From an uncultured Streptococcus sp. (GTDB taxonomy: Bacteria > Bacillota > Bacilli > Lactobacillales > Streptococcaceae), in NCBI RefSeq assembly GCF_901875575.1, contig NZ_CABFMF010000066.1, positions 1-64,000 of the forward strand: a stretch of DNA of 64,000 nt, read 5' to 3'. A model generated the notes under the pieces. It was not told the origin of the DNA and ran no database searches. It was given only the letters and a program-made list of their open reading frames with translations. Both the position numbers and the translations under genes were made by a program. This document shows, one piece after another, positions 45,318-53,366 of the stretch. Numbering within the stretch: the first letter of the stretch is position 1; the number at the start of each line of letters is the position of its first letter.

Positions 45318-46143
45318 AGATAGCATAACACAAAAACTAAGGAATAAAGCAAAGGAACTTGATTTAAATTATAATTTGGTGTTGAGTAAATTTTTCTTTG
45401 ATGAATTTCTAAAATTACTTTCTGACAGTGTGCATCGAGAAAATTTTATGCTTAAGGGCGGAATGCTATTAACGTATTCTTTAGGGGTTCAAAATAGAGC
45501 TACACAGGACATTGATTTTTTAGTTAAGGGATGTCCATTAGAGCCCGTAAAAATGAGAAAAGTTTTAGCAGAAATTATTGAAGATGGTAAACAATCAGAT
45601 ATCTGGTTTGAATTAAAGGGTGATGCTGAAGACATTAGAGCGGAGGATGAATATGGTGGACTGAGATTTCACATAATTGGTCACTTAGCTAATATTAAAA
45701 TTCCGTTTAGTATTGATATTGCTACAGGTGATCCAATTTATCCTTTCCCAAGGATAGAAAGATATAGCACAATTTTGGGTGATAATATTGAGTTGAAGAT
45801 TTATCCTCTAGAATCTGTGCTATCAGAGAAACTACAAACAGTACTTGCAAGAGCGGAAAATAATAGTAGAAGTAAAGATTTTTACGATATCTATGCTATT
45901 TTGAAAAATAAAATAGAAGATATCAATGTGAAAGAACTTAAAGTAGCAGTTTCTATGACATTTAGGTATAGAAAGACTGTGATTTCTAAGGATGAAGCAA
46001 AAGTTATTATTAGTCATATTAATGAGGATTCTTTGATTAAAGAACGATGGATAAGATATCAAAAGAAAAATCCATATTCTAAAGGAATTGAGTTTAGTGA
46101 AATAACTGAAAGTCTAAACGTTTTAGTCGAAATGTCTATGTAA
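45310..46143 (+). CDS. abiEii: AbiEii family nucleotidyltransferase toxin
   Basis: 277 residues. The DNA-polymerase-beta-like motifs of AbiEii are in place: MLKGGMLL (48-54), ATQDIDFLVKG with the two Asp (67, 69), IDIATGDPI, and RSKDFYDIYAIL. Such toxins add nucleotides to tRNA or block growth on phage infection; this type IV-like pair is bacteriostatic and reversible. Coupled to abiEi. Gene intact, so the pair may be active. Confidence 0.9.
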   Translation: MNKDSITQKLRNKAKELDLNYNLVLSKFFFDEFLKLLSDSVHRENFMLKGGMLLTYSLGVQNRATQDIDFLVKGCPLEPVKMRKVLAEIIEDGKQSDIWFELKGDAEDIRAEDEYGGLRFHIIGHLANIKIPFSIDIATGDPIYPFPRIERYSTILGDNIELKIYPLESVLSEKLQTVLARAENNSRSKDFYDIYAILKNKIEDINVKELKVAVSMTFRYRKTVISKDEAKVIISHINEDSLIKERWIRYQKKNPYSKGIEFSEITESLNVLVEMSM

Positions 46144-46200
46144 ATAATGAAAATAAAAATCCCGTAAATCAACCATTGTTTTAAGGGATAAAATTAAAGC

Positions 46201-46226
46201 AAAGCATCTCTTAGGAGGTGCTTTTT
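46201..46226 (+). terminator. Terminator after abiEii
   Basis: AAAGCATCTC, TTAG, GAGGTGCTTT then TTT. It separates abiE from the phage portal gene. Confidence 0.8.
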
Positions 46227-46253
46227 CTATGCAAATAAATAGGAGGAATTTGA

Positions 46254-47546
46254 ATGGGAATATTAAGTGGATTATTCAAAAGTCGTGATAAGCCAACAAA
46301 TAGAACAAATGGAAGTGCATATAGTTTTTTAATGGATGGTTCTTCATCTGGTAGAAGAGTAGATGAATGCTCGGCTATGCAGATGACCGCAGTATATAGT
46401 TGTGTTCGTATTTTATCTGAAGCAGTTGCAAGTTTGCCACTTCATGTATACCTTAGAAGCGATACAGGAACTGAAAAAGCAATAGAGCATCCGTTATATA
46501 AGGTGCTGCACGATGAACCAAACCCTGAAATGACAAGTTTCGTTTTTAGAGAAACTATGATGACACATTTACTCCTTTGGGGTAATGCTTATGCCCAGAT
46601 TATCAGAAATGGTAAGGGTGAAGTTTTAGGACTTTATCCGCTTATATCGGATAGGATGAAAGTGGATAGAGATGATAAGGGCCAAATTTGTTATGAATAC
46701 TTTGTAAGTGATTCAGATGCAGGAACATAAAAACAAGGGATTGTTAAGTTAAACGGGTCAGATGTTCTTCATATTCCAGGACTTGGTTTTGATGGTCTTG
46801 TTGGCTATTCACCTATTGCAATGGCTAAAAATGCTATAGGCATGGCAATTGCAACAGAAGAATATGGAGCTAAGTTTTTTGCTAATGGGGCAACACCAAG
46901 TGGAATTTTAGAATATCCTGGAACAGTAAAAGATCCTGAGGCTATGAGGGAAAGCTGGTCTAAGGGTTTTTCGGAAAGAAATAGCCATAAGATAGCGATT
47001 TTGGAAGAAGGAATGAAGTACACGCCGATTTCCATTTCTCCAAATGAAGCACAGTTTTTAGAAACAAGAAAATTTCAAATCAATGAGATAGCTAGGATTT
47101 TCAGAGTACCACCTCATATGGTAGGTGACCTTGAGAAGTCTGGTTTTTCTAATATCGAGCAGCAATCTCTAGAGTTTGTGAAGTACACTCTTGATCATTG
47201 GGTAGCAAGATGGGAGCAATCCATTGTTCGAAGGCTTTTTACTAAGGAGGAAAAGAAAAAGTACTATATCAAATTCAATGTTGATGGAATCCTTCGTGGA
47301 GATTACCAATCAAGAATGAATGGCTATGCTATCGGAAGACAAAACGGATGGATGTCTGCCAATGATATTAGAGAATTAGAAAACCTTGATCGTATTCCTA
47401 GTGAAGAAGGCAGGGATTTGTATCTCATAAATGGAAATATGCTCCCACTAAACCGTGCCGGAGCATTTGCAGGTGATGAAGGGAAGGAGGAAGAACCAAA
47501 TGAAGAAGTTTTGGAAGTGGAAGAACGAAGTGAAAAACCAAAATGA
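46254..47546 (+). pseudogene. Phage portal protein, interrupted by a stop codon
   Basis: Start GILSGLFKSRDKPTNRTNG; a TAA at 46728-46730 breaks DAGT-stop-KQGIVKLNGSDVLHIPGLGFDG in frame; the frame then goes on to 47546. Total 430 codons, HK97-type portal size. Motifs: MQMTAVYSCVRILSEAVASLPLHVY and FRVPPHMVGDLEKSGFSNIEQQ. A restart at 46821 would lack the first 189 codons. Probably dead. Confidence 0.88.
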
Positions 47547-47553
47547 ATAGGAA

Positions 47554-48237
47554 GTGACAGAACGAATCTTATTCCTTAATGGAACGATAGCTGAAGAATC
47601 TTGGTTTGATGATGATGTAACACCACAGCTTTTCAAAGATGAGTTAAATAAGGGGAATGGAAACATTACTGTTTGGATTAACTCTTCAGGAGGCGACTGT
47701 GTAGCAGCAGCTCAAATCTACAATATGCTAATCGACTATAAGGGTGGTGTCACAGTCAAGATTGATGGCATAGTAGCAAGTGCTGCATCTGTTATTGCAA
47801 TGGCAGGAACAAAGGTTTTAATGAGTCCTGTATCCATGCTTATGATCCACAATCCTATGACTGTTGCTTTTGGAAATAAGGGGGAGATGGAAAAAGCAAT
47901 CTCAATGCTAGATGAAGTGAAAGAGTCAATCATCAATGCCTATGAAATTAAGACCGGACTGTCCAGAGCAAAACTATCTCATCTAATGGATTCAGAAACA
48001 TGGATGGATGCTAATAAAGCTGTAGAGCTTGGTTTTGCAGATGACATCTTAAAAAGAAGTGAAGCTAATGACATGGAAATTCCACAGGTTTCAATGATGT
48101 ATCAGGAGGCACAAGTAGTAAATTCACTGATGGATAAGCTAGCTGCTAAATGCAAGATAGAAAATAAAGAAACAAACAAAGGCATCAAGGCGGACGAATT
48201 AATGGACCGTCTTTTTTTAATGAAAAATTGGAGGTAG
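47554..48237 (+). CDS. Phage prohead protease, ClpP-like
   Basis: 227 residues, GTG start seven bases after the portal stop. ClpP fold: INSSGGDCVAAAQIYNML, ASAASVIAMAG with the serine, MLMIHNPMT with the histidine. In HK97-like phages it trims the capsid scaffold. Here the frame is intact although its neighbours are broken. Confidence 0.87.
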   Translation: MTERILFLNGTIAEESWFDDDVTPQLFKDELNKGNGNITVWINSSGGDCVAAAQIYNMLIDYKGGVTVKIDGIVASAASVIAMAGTKVLMSPVSMLMIHNPMTVAFGNKGEMEKAISMLDEVKESIINAYEIKTGLSRAKLSHLMDSETWMDANKAVELGFADDILKRSEANDMEIPQVSMMYQEAQVVNSLMDKLAAKCKIENKETNKGIKADELMDRLFLMKNWR

Positions 48238-48241
48238 AAAA

Positions 48242-49418
48242 ATGAGTAAGATTTTAGAGATGATTGAAAAACGTAATAAAGCTTGGGAAGGTGCTAAGGC
48301 ATTCCTTGATAGTAAGAGAGAGAAGGACGGCCTTATTTCTGAAGAAGATGCTTTGGTCTATGACAAAACGGAAAAGAAGGTCCATAATTTTAGCCTAGAG
48401 ATTGAGCGTCTACAGAAGATGGAAGAACTAGATAAAGAATTATCCAAACCTACATTAAATGCTATTGTAACAAAACCTATGAAAGTAGATGAAAAAGAGG
48501 AGAAGGAAGGCAGAGCAAGAGATGAGTATAAAAATGCGATGCTAAATGCTCTGCGTACGAACTTTAAGAGAGTAGAAAATGTTCTTCAAGAAGGTGTTGA
48601 TGCAGATGGTGGGTATTTGGTTCCAGACGAGTACGATGACAGATTGATTGAGACGCTTGAAGAAGAAAATATCATGCGTTCTCTTGGAACAACTATCACA
48701 ACAAGTGGTCAGCATAAAATCAATATTGCTATGTCAGATCCTGCAGCAGCTTGGATTGAAGAAGGTGGAGCACTTAACTTTAGAGATTCTAAGTTTGCAC
48801 AGGTGCTTCTTGATGCACATAAACTTCATGTAGCAATCAAAGTAACAGAAGAGCTATTATACGATAATGCATTTAAACTAGAGGACCATAATCTTGACTG
48901 CTTTTGGTAAAGCACTGGCAAACGCAGAGGAAGATGCTTTCCTAAACGGTGATGGTACTGGCAAACCAACTGGTATTTTTAATAAAACTAATGGAGGAAC
49001 TTATCTAAAGGACGTCACAGCAGTAAAATCTGATGATTTGATTGACCTTATCCATGCATTAAAACGTTCATATAGAAAGAATGCTACTTTTATCATGAAT
49101 GATAAGACAATCGCACAGGTGATAAAGCTTAAAGATAACAATGGTGCATATATTTGGCAGCCATCTTATCAGGATAGTGAGCCTGATAGAATTCTTGGTT
49201 ATCCAGTTAAGACTTCTGCCTTTGCACCAGAAAATGCAATCGCATTCGCTGACTTTAGCTATTACAACATTGGTGATAGAGGAGCTCGTTCTTTTAAAGA
49301 ACTTACTGAACTATTTGCAGGTAATGGAATGATTGGTTTTGTGGCTAAGGAGAGAGTCTATGGGAAGCTGGTATTAAAAGAGGCTGTTCAGATTCTACCA
49401 ATTAAGGCTACATCATAA
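48242..49418 (+). pseudogene. Phage major capsid protein, frameshifted
   Basis: First frame (48242-48910): a helical scaffold-like delta domain, then DADGGYLVPDEYDDRLIETLEEENIMRSLGTTI, typical HK97 gp5. Second frame (from about 48,888 to 49418): LTAFGKALANAEEDAFLNGDGTGKPTGIFN. One extra A near 48,888-48,891 (CATAATCTTG) explains the shift. Joined, they give about 391 residues, normal capsid size. Confidence 0.85.
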
Positions 49419-49439
49419 TTAATGGAAAGGGTGCTGATT

Positions 49440-49718
49440 ATGGTTGTAAGTCTAGAAGAAATGAAAAACTATCTTAGGGTGGATACCAGTGAAGATGATA
49501 ATCTTATTAGCACCCTTATCCAGTCCGCAGAGAAGATGTGCCTTGCTATTGCAAGAAAAAATGAAGAAGAAATCATCAGAGAAAACTTTGAAGAATATAA
49601 GGTGGCGGTTCTATATGGGGCTGCCTATCTTTATGAACATAGAGAAGAAGCCGACCATCATGAGTTAACAATTACACTTAGATCTATGCTATTTGGAGCA
49701 AGAAAGGTGGGATTTTAA
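49440..49718 (+). CDS. Phage head-tail connector, gp6-like
   Basis: 92 residues from MVVSLEEMKNYLRVD; an ATG six codons before is in frame. The start SLEEMKNYLRVDTSEDDNLISTLIQSAE and YGAAYLYEHREEADHHEL match gp6/DNA-packaging proteins that form the head completion ring. Its stop overlaps the next start by one base. Confidence 0.82.
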   Translation: MVVSLEEMKNYLRVDTSEDDNLISTLIQSAEKMCLAIARKNEEEIIRENFEEYKVAVLYGAAYLYEHREEADHHELTITLRSMLFGARKVGF

Positions 49719-50026
49719 TGAAAATTTTACTATTAAATGAACGCATTACTATAGAAAAAAGCAAAATTGAAGTGGATAAAATAGGAAATCATAAAAATGT
49801 GTGGAGTAAATACTATTCTTGCTATGCAACCATTAGCAGTGAAAGTCCGCAGGAGGAAACAAGTAGTGGTGCTGTGTGGGATGAAAGCAAGATTGATTTT
49901 ACTATTCGCTACAGTAGAGAGGTAGCTGATATTTTATCAATAGGTTTTAGAGTAATCTTTCATAATTCTATTTATGGTATAATAAGATTAAGCAGAAAGA
50001 AGTTTGATAAATTTAGATTGACCTAA
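49718..50026 (+). CDS. Phage head closure protein, gp16/SPP1-like, end altered
   Basis: 102 residues. LLNERITIEKSKIEVDKIGNHKNVWSKYYSCYATIS and YSREVADILSIGFRVIFHN match head-closure (head-tail adaptor) proteins. The last residues (GIIRLSRKKFDKFRLT) do not look like the family end, so the phage module is probably cut here; no tail genes follow. Confidence 0.7.
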   Translation: MKILLLNERITIEKSKIEVDKIGNHKNVWSKYYSCYATISSESPQEETSSGAVWDESKIDFTIRYSREVADILSIGFRVIFHNSIYGIIRLSRKKFDKFRLT

Positions 50027-50175
50027 GGTCAAGAAGGTATTTGGAACATTTAGTTATATACATTCCTGTTTGTCGCGATAATACATTGTACTGGCTATAC
50101 AAAAAAGATGTATAGAAACCAGTAGATAATAGAATAAAGAATGGAAAGAATATAAAAATAATATGAGGTGATTAT

Positions 50176-50805
50176 ATGGCTGAAATTAGATTTAAAAATC
50201 TACCTAAGTTGTTAAGTAGTATGGAGAAAAAAGAATGGATTATTGATAGCTTTTTATTCAATTACAAAAATGAGGATTATGTTGTAATATTAAAGTTATA
50301 TAGTGATACAGAAAGAAAGCCATCTGAATATGCTAAGGTAAAATTAGAATTCATTAGGGCTAATAATATTAATGAATCTATACAAGCATATGCGGATTTT
50401 TTCGAGGTTCACTTCAATTCTTTAAATGAATTTGCGGATTTTTTTAATATAAATAAAGGTAGTGAAAATAGAAATTTATTTGTAGACTTCTCTGAAATTT
50501 TTTCAAAATTTATACCAGATAAAAAGTATGAGGAAAAGCAAGGTTTAATTAAACAGCTCCAAGGTTCAAGATGTGAGGGAAACAATCCTAACGCAATATA
50601 CTGTTATGATGTAAGAAGAAGTGGAGAGATTAATGGAAGAAAGAATACCAGATCAAAGGCGAATAGTAATAAGGCGTATACTCTAAGAAGAAGTTTGTAT
50701 GAAAAATATAAAGAGGATAAAAATCTTAGTTTCTTCTTTTCTGATAAATTAGAAGATGAAAGAACTGATGAGGAAATACTAAAGCAAGTTGCTGCTAGAC
50801 ACTGA
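50176..50805 (+). CDS. DUF6037-like protein, unknown function
   Basis: 209 residues starting after TGAGGTG. The start, LPKLLSSMEKKEWIIDSFLFNYKNEDYVVILKLY, matches what I recall of the DUF6037 family of mobile elements. The middle holds NESIQAYADFFEVHFNSL; a Cys pair (SRCEGNNPNAIYCYDV) follows, and the C-terminal part is basic (RRSGEINGRKNTRSKAN). No signal peptide or membrane helix. It stands alone between the phage remnant and an rlmD-tail copy, a place where defence or cargo genes sit. Function not known. Confidence 0.6.
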   Translation: MAEIRFKNLPKLLSSMEKKEWIIDSFLFNYKNEDYVVILKLYSDTERKPSEYAKVKLEFIRANNINESIQAYADFFEVHFNSLNEFADFFNINKGSENRNLFVDFSEIFSKFIPDKKYEEKQGLIKQLQGSRCEGNNPNAIYCYDVRRSGEINGRKNTRSKANSNKAYTLRRSLYEKYKEDKNLSFFFSDKLEDERTDEEILKQVAARH

Positions 50806-50917
50806 TTTGTTATATATGGATTAAACCTTTTAACGATAACCTTATGCTATTGTCAAAAGGTTTATAGACATGTTCCCACATACATGTTCACTTGACATAC
50901 ATAGTGTTCACTCGTTT

Positions 50918-50974
50918 CATGTGGAGTGTGTGGTACTGCTTTTAAGAGCTGATCGAACAAGGAAAATTAGCTAG
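50918..50974 (+). other. rlmD-tail fragment (copy 6)
   Basis: Codons for HVECVVLLLRADRTRKIS and a TAG stop. It matches the rlmD end in the HVECVVLL residues and in 18 of the first 23 bases. It lies between the DUF6037-like gene and the alpha/beta hydrolase. Confidence 0.75.
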
Positions 50975-51002
50975 TGAAAGTCCTACAGTAAGGAGTTTAA
51001 AC

Positions 51003-51782
51003 ATGAAATTCCATGAATTTGGGGATAAGAATTTACCTCCTATCTTACTAATACACGGTGGTGGCAGTTCTTGGTGGAATTATCTTCGTCAAGCACGTAT
51101 CTTGTCAGAAAAATACCGTATTATTCTACCCACTTTGAATGGACACGGCGAGGAACATCAACTTGATTATGTTTCTACTGAAGATTCTGCATTGGAGATT
51201 CTAGACTATATCAAAGCAAACTGTGGTGGGAAATTGTTTGCAATCGGTGGTGTTTCACTTGGTGGTCAAATTGCCATGGAGCTTTTGTCTTTAGATAGTG
51301 AAATTGCTGAGAAGGCCATCATAGACGGAAGCCTCTGTATTCCTCAACCAAGGTTATCAAAAACCAGCATCTTTCTAGTGTCTCTATTTGGTAAACTGAT
51401 GTTCAATAAATTCTCTTGCAAACTTCAGTTAAGCATGATGAACAAACTCTATCCTAAACTGGCTTATCCAGAGGAAATAAAAGCTTATTATTTGGAGGAT
51501 CTTCCAAGGACGCCTGTTAAAACATTGGTGACCATTTACCAAACCTATATGGGGCATTACAAGCTGAAAGATATGATTTCTGCTAGCAAGGCTCAGGTTC
51601 TGTATATCTATGGTGAAAAAGAATTGAACTGTGTGAAAGAATCAGCGAAATTATTTCATCAGCTACATTCAAATACAATTTTGTATGAAGCAAAGGGTTA
51701 TAATCACGGTTATTTATCATCTTACCTACATCAGGAGTGGATTGATTTAGTTGAGCCGTTTTTAAAGAGCAATCAACGTTGA
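51003..51782 (+). CDS. Alpha/beta hydrolase
   Basis: 259 residues. Oxyanion loop HGGGSSWW (about 19-26), nucleophile elbow GGVSLGGQ, acid in the YIYGEKELN region, and histidine in YNHGYL. Standard single-domain fold with no signal peptide, so an intracellular esterase or lactonase-like enzyme; substrate unknown. The gene alone fills the space between two rlmD-tail copies (50,918 and 51,778), and its stop codon lies in the second copy. Confidence 0.85.
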   Translation: MKFHEFGDKNLPPILLIHGGGSSWWNYLRQARILSEKYRIILPTLNGHGEEHQLDYVSTEDSALEILDYIKANCGGKLFAIGGVSLGGQIAMELLSLDSEIAEKAIIDGSLCIPQPRLSKTSIFLVSLFGKLMFNKFSCKLQLSMMNKLYPKLAYPEEIKAYYLEDLPRTPVKTLVTIYQTYMGHYKLKDMISASKAQVLYIYGEKELNCVKESAKLFHQLHSNTILYEAKGYNHGYLSSYLHQEWIDLVEPFLKSNQR

Positions 51783-51810
51783 AGCGGTCGTACTGCTTGT
51801 ACGAGCTTAG
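51778..51810 (+). other. rlmD-tail-like site (copy 7)
   Basis: Read in a second frame, codons for VEAVVLLVRA and a TAG stop. ACTGCTTGTACGAGCT (51792-51807) is identical to 43336-43351 in copy 4. It covers the hydrolase stop codon. Confidence 0.7.
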
Positions 51811-51879
51811 AAAAAAATGTTGACGAAAAAGCCTTGGTGTCAAGGATTTTTTGGTATCCTCAAAAAGGTAATTTTACAA

Positions 51880-51908
51880 TTGACAATTTGTCAGTAGAGT
51901 AGTATAAT
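51880..51908 (+). promoter_or_regulatory. Promoter and operator of the first TetR gene
   Basis: TTGACA (51880-51885), 17 bases, TATAAT (51903-51908). The palindrome TGACAATTTGTCA (51881-51893) covers the -35 box. Its reverse complement is repeated at 52629. Confidence 0.85.
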
Positions 51909-51928
51909 TTGTAATCAGGAGGAATAAA

Positions 51929-52546
51929 ATGCGAGATGTAAAAGATCCGGAAATTCGACGGGCTGAGATTATGGATGCTGCTATGCTCCTCTTTATGGAG
52001 AAAGGATATGCGAACACAACAACTCAGGATATAGTCGATAAGGTAAATATATCACGAGGTTTGTTATACTATCACTTTAAGAACAAAGAAGATATTCTGT
52101 ATTGTCTTGTGGAACGTTATTCAGAGAAATTATTGAGAGATATTTATGTGATTGTCAATGATGACGACAAAACTGCTATTGAAAAAATAAGAGCCTTTAT
52201 AGATGCCACAATAATCTCTACAGATAACGTTTCAGCGGAAGGAACTGAGTTACAAAAGACGGTTGATCTTGAAGAAAATCGTTATATGTTAGATAAGTTA
52301 TCTCATAAGCTCATTGAAAAACTGACTATATATTTTGATAGGATAATAAATCAAGGCATCTCAGAAAAAGTATTTTCTGTAAAATATCCATCAGAAACAG
52401 CAGAATTTCTGATGACAGCCTATGTTTTTGTTTCAAATAACATAGGTATAATAACTTCAAAGAAAGAACCTGTCAAAGATTACTTGAATGCATTTAAGAT
52501 AATGCTGGAACAAAATCTAAATACAAAAGGACTCTTTAGCAATTAA
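51929..52546 (+). CDS. TetR family regulator of the first ABC module
   Basis: 205 residues after AGGAGGAA. Helix-turn-helix: IMDAAMLLFMEKGYANTTTQDIVDKVNISRGLLYYHFKNKEDILY. The ligand domain is of the usual length with no family name. The shared palindrome before its own gene and before the ABC gene points to autoregulation and control of the transporter. Confidence 0.9.
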   Translation: MRDVKDPEIRRAEIMDAAMLLFMEKGYANTTTQDIVDKVNISRGLLYYHFKNKEDILYCLVERYSEKLLRDIYVIVNDDDKTAIEKIRAFIDATIISTDNVSAEGTELQKTVDLEENRYMLDKLSHKLIEKLTIYFDRIINQGISEKVFSVKYPSETAEFLMTAYVFVSNNIGIITSKKEPVKDYLNAFKIMLEQNLNTKGLFSN

Positions 52547-52579
52547 AAAAAGATAGAATGTTTGTAAAGAGAACTATGT

Positions 52580-52610
52580 ACCGATAGCTAAATCAAAACA
52601 AGCTATCGGT
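52580..52610 (+). terminator. Hairpin between tetR and the ABC genes
   Basis: ACCGATAGCT (52580-52589) and AGCTATCGGT (52601-52610) are exact complements, followed by ATTATTTC. It ends the regulator transcript or attenuates the ABC genes. Confidence 0.75.
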
Positions 52611-52628
52611 ATTATTTCAAAATATGAC

Positions 52629-52641
52629 TGACAAATTGTCA
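52629..52641 (+). promoter_or_regulatory. Operator before the first ABC operon
   Basis: TGACAAATTGTCA, the exact reverse complement of the palindrome at 51881. It lies only 14 bases before the ATPase ATG, so bound repressor would also hide the ribosome site. Confidence 0.8.
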
Positions 52642-52655
52642 ATGTAGACGAAAAT

Positions 52656-53366
52656 ATGTTAGAGATAAAGAATTTTAGTAAAAGTTATGGGGATAAGAAG
52701 GTTGTGGATAACCTATCTATTTCAGTACAGCCTGGAGATATTTATGGTTTTATTGGAGCAAATGGTGCGGGAAAAACGTCAACGATAAAGGCAGTTGTCG
52801 GTATCCATGATTTTGAAGACGGAAGTATAATTATCAACGGTCATTCTATTAAAGAAGAACCTGTTATTTATAAAAAAATGATGGCGTATATCCCAGATAA
52901 TCCAGATTTGTATGAACATATGACAGGATTTCAATATATTAATTTCATTGCTGACTTGTTTGAAATTCCTACAGAAATACGCAGGGAGAGAATCCAAAAA
53001 TACGGTGATTTATTTGATATGACTGAGCATCTTTCGGGGATTATTTCCTCATATTCATATGGAATGAAGCAACGAACAGCCATTATTTCTGCACTTGTAC
53101 ATTCTCCCAAACTGTTGATTTTAGATGAACCTTTTGTTGGGCTAGATCCCAAAGCAACTTTCCTACTAAAGAAAATTATGCATGAGTGTGTTTCAGATGG
53201 AGGTGCTATTTTCTTTTCAACCCATGTATTGGATGTTGCTGAAAAATTATGTAATAAGGTTGCCATTATCAAAAATGGAAAGTTAATTGCAAGTGGCAAT
53301 ACAGGAGACGTCAAAGGTGATGAATCATTGGAGGCATTTTTCATGGAGGTGCAGGACAATGAGTAA
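52656..53366 (+). CDS. ABC transporter ATPase (first module)
   Basis: 236 residues. Walker A GANGAGKTS, Q-loop, SYGMKQR signature-like region, Walker B LLILDEPFVGLDP, H-loop FFSTHVLD. Like YtrB/bacitracin-type ATPases paired with large permeases. The permease start codon overlaps its end by 8 bases. Confidence 0.92.
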   Translation: MLEIKNFSKSYGDKKVVDNLSISVQPGDIYGFIGANGAGKTSTIKAVVGIHDFEDGSIIINGHSIKEEPVIYKKMMAYIPDNPDLYEHMTGFQYINFIADLFEIPTEIRRERIQKYGDLFDMTEHLSGIISSYSYGMKQRTAIISALVHSPKLLILDEPFVGLDPKATFLLKKIMHECVSDGGAIFFSTHVLDVAEKLCNKVAIIKNGKLIASGNTGDVKGDESLEAFFMEVQDNE

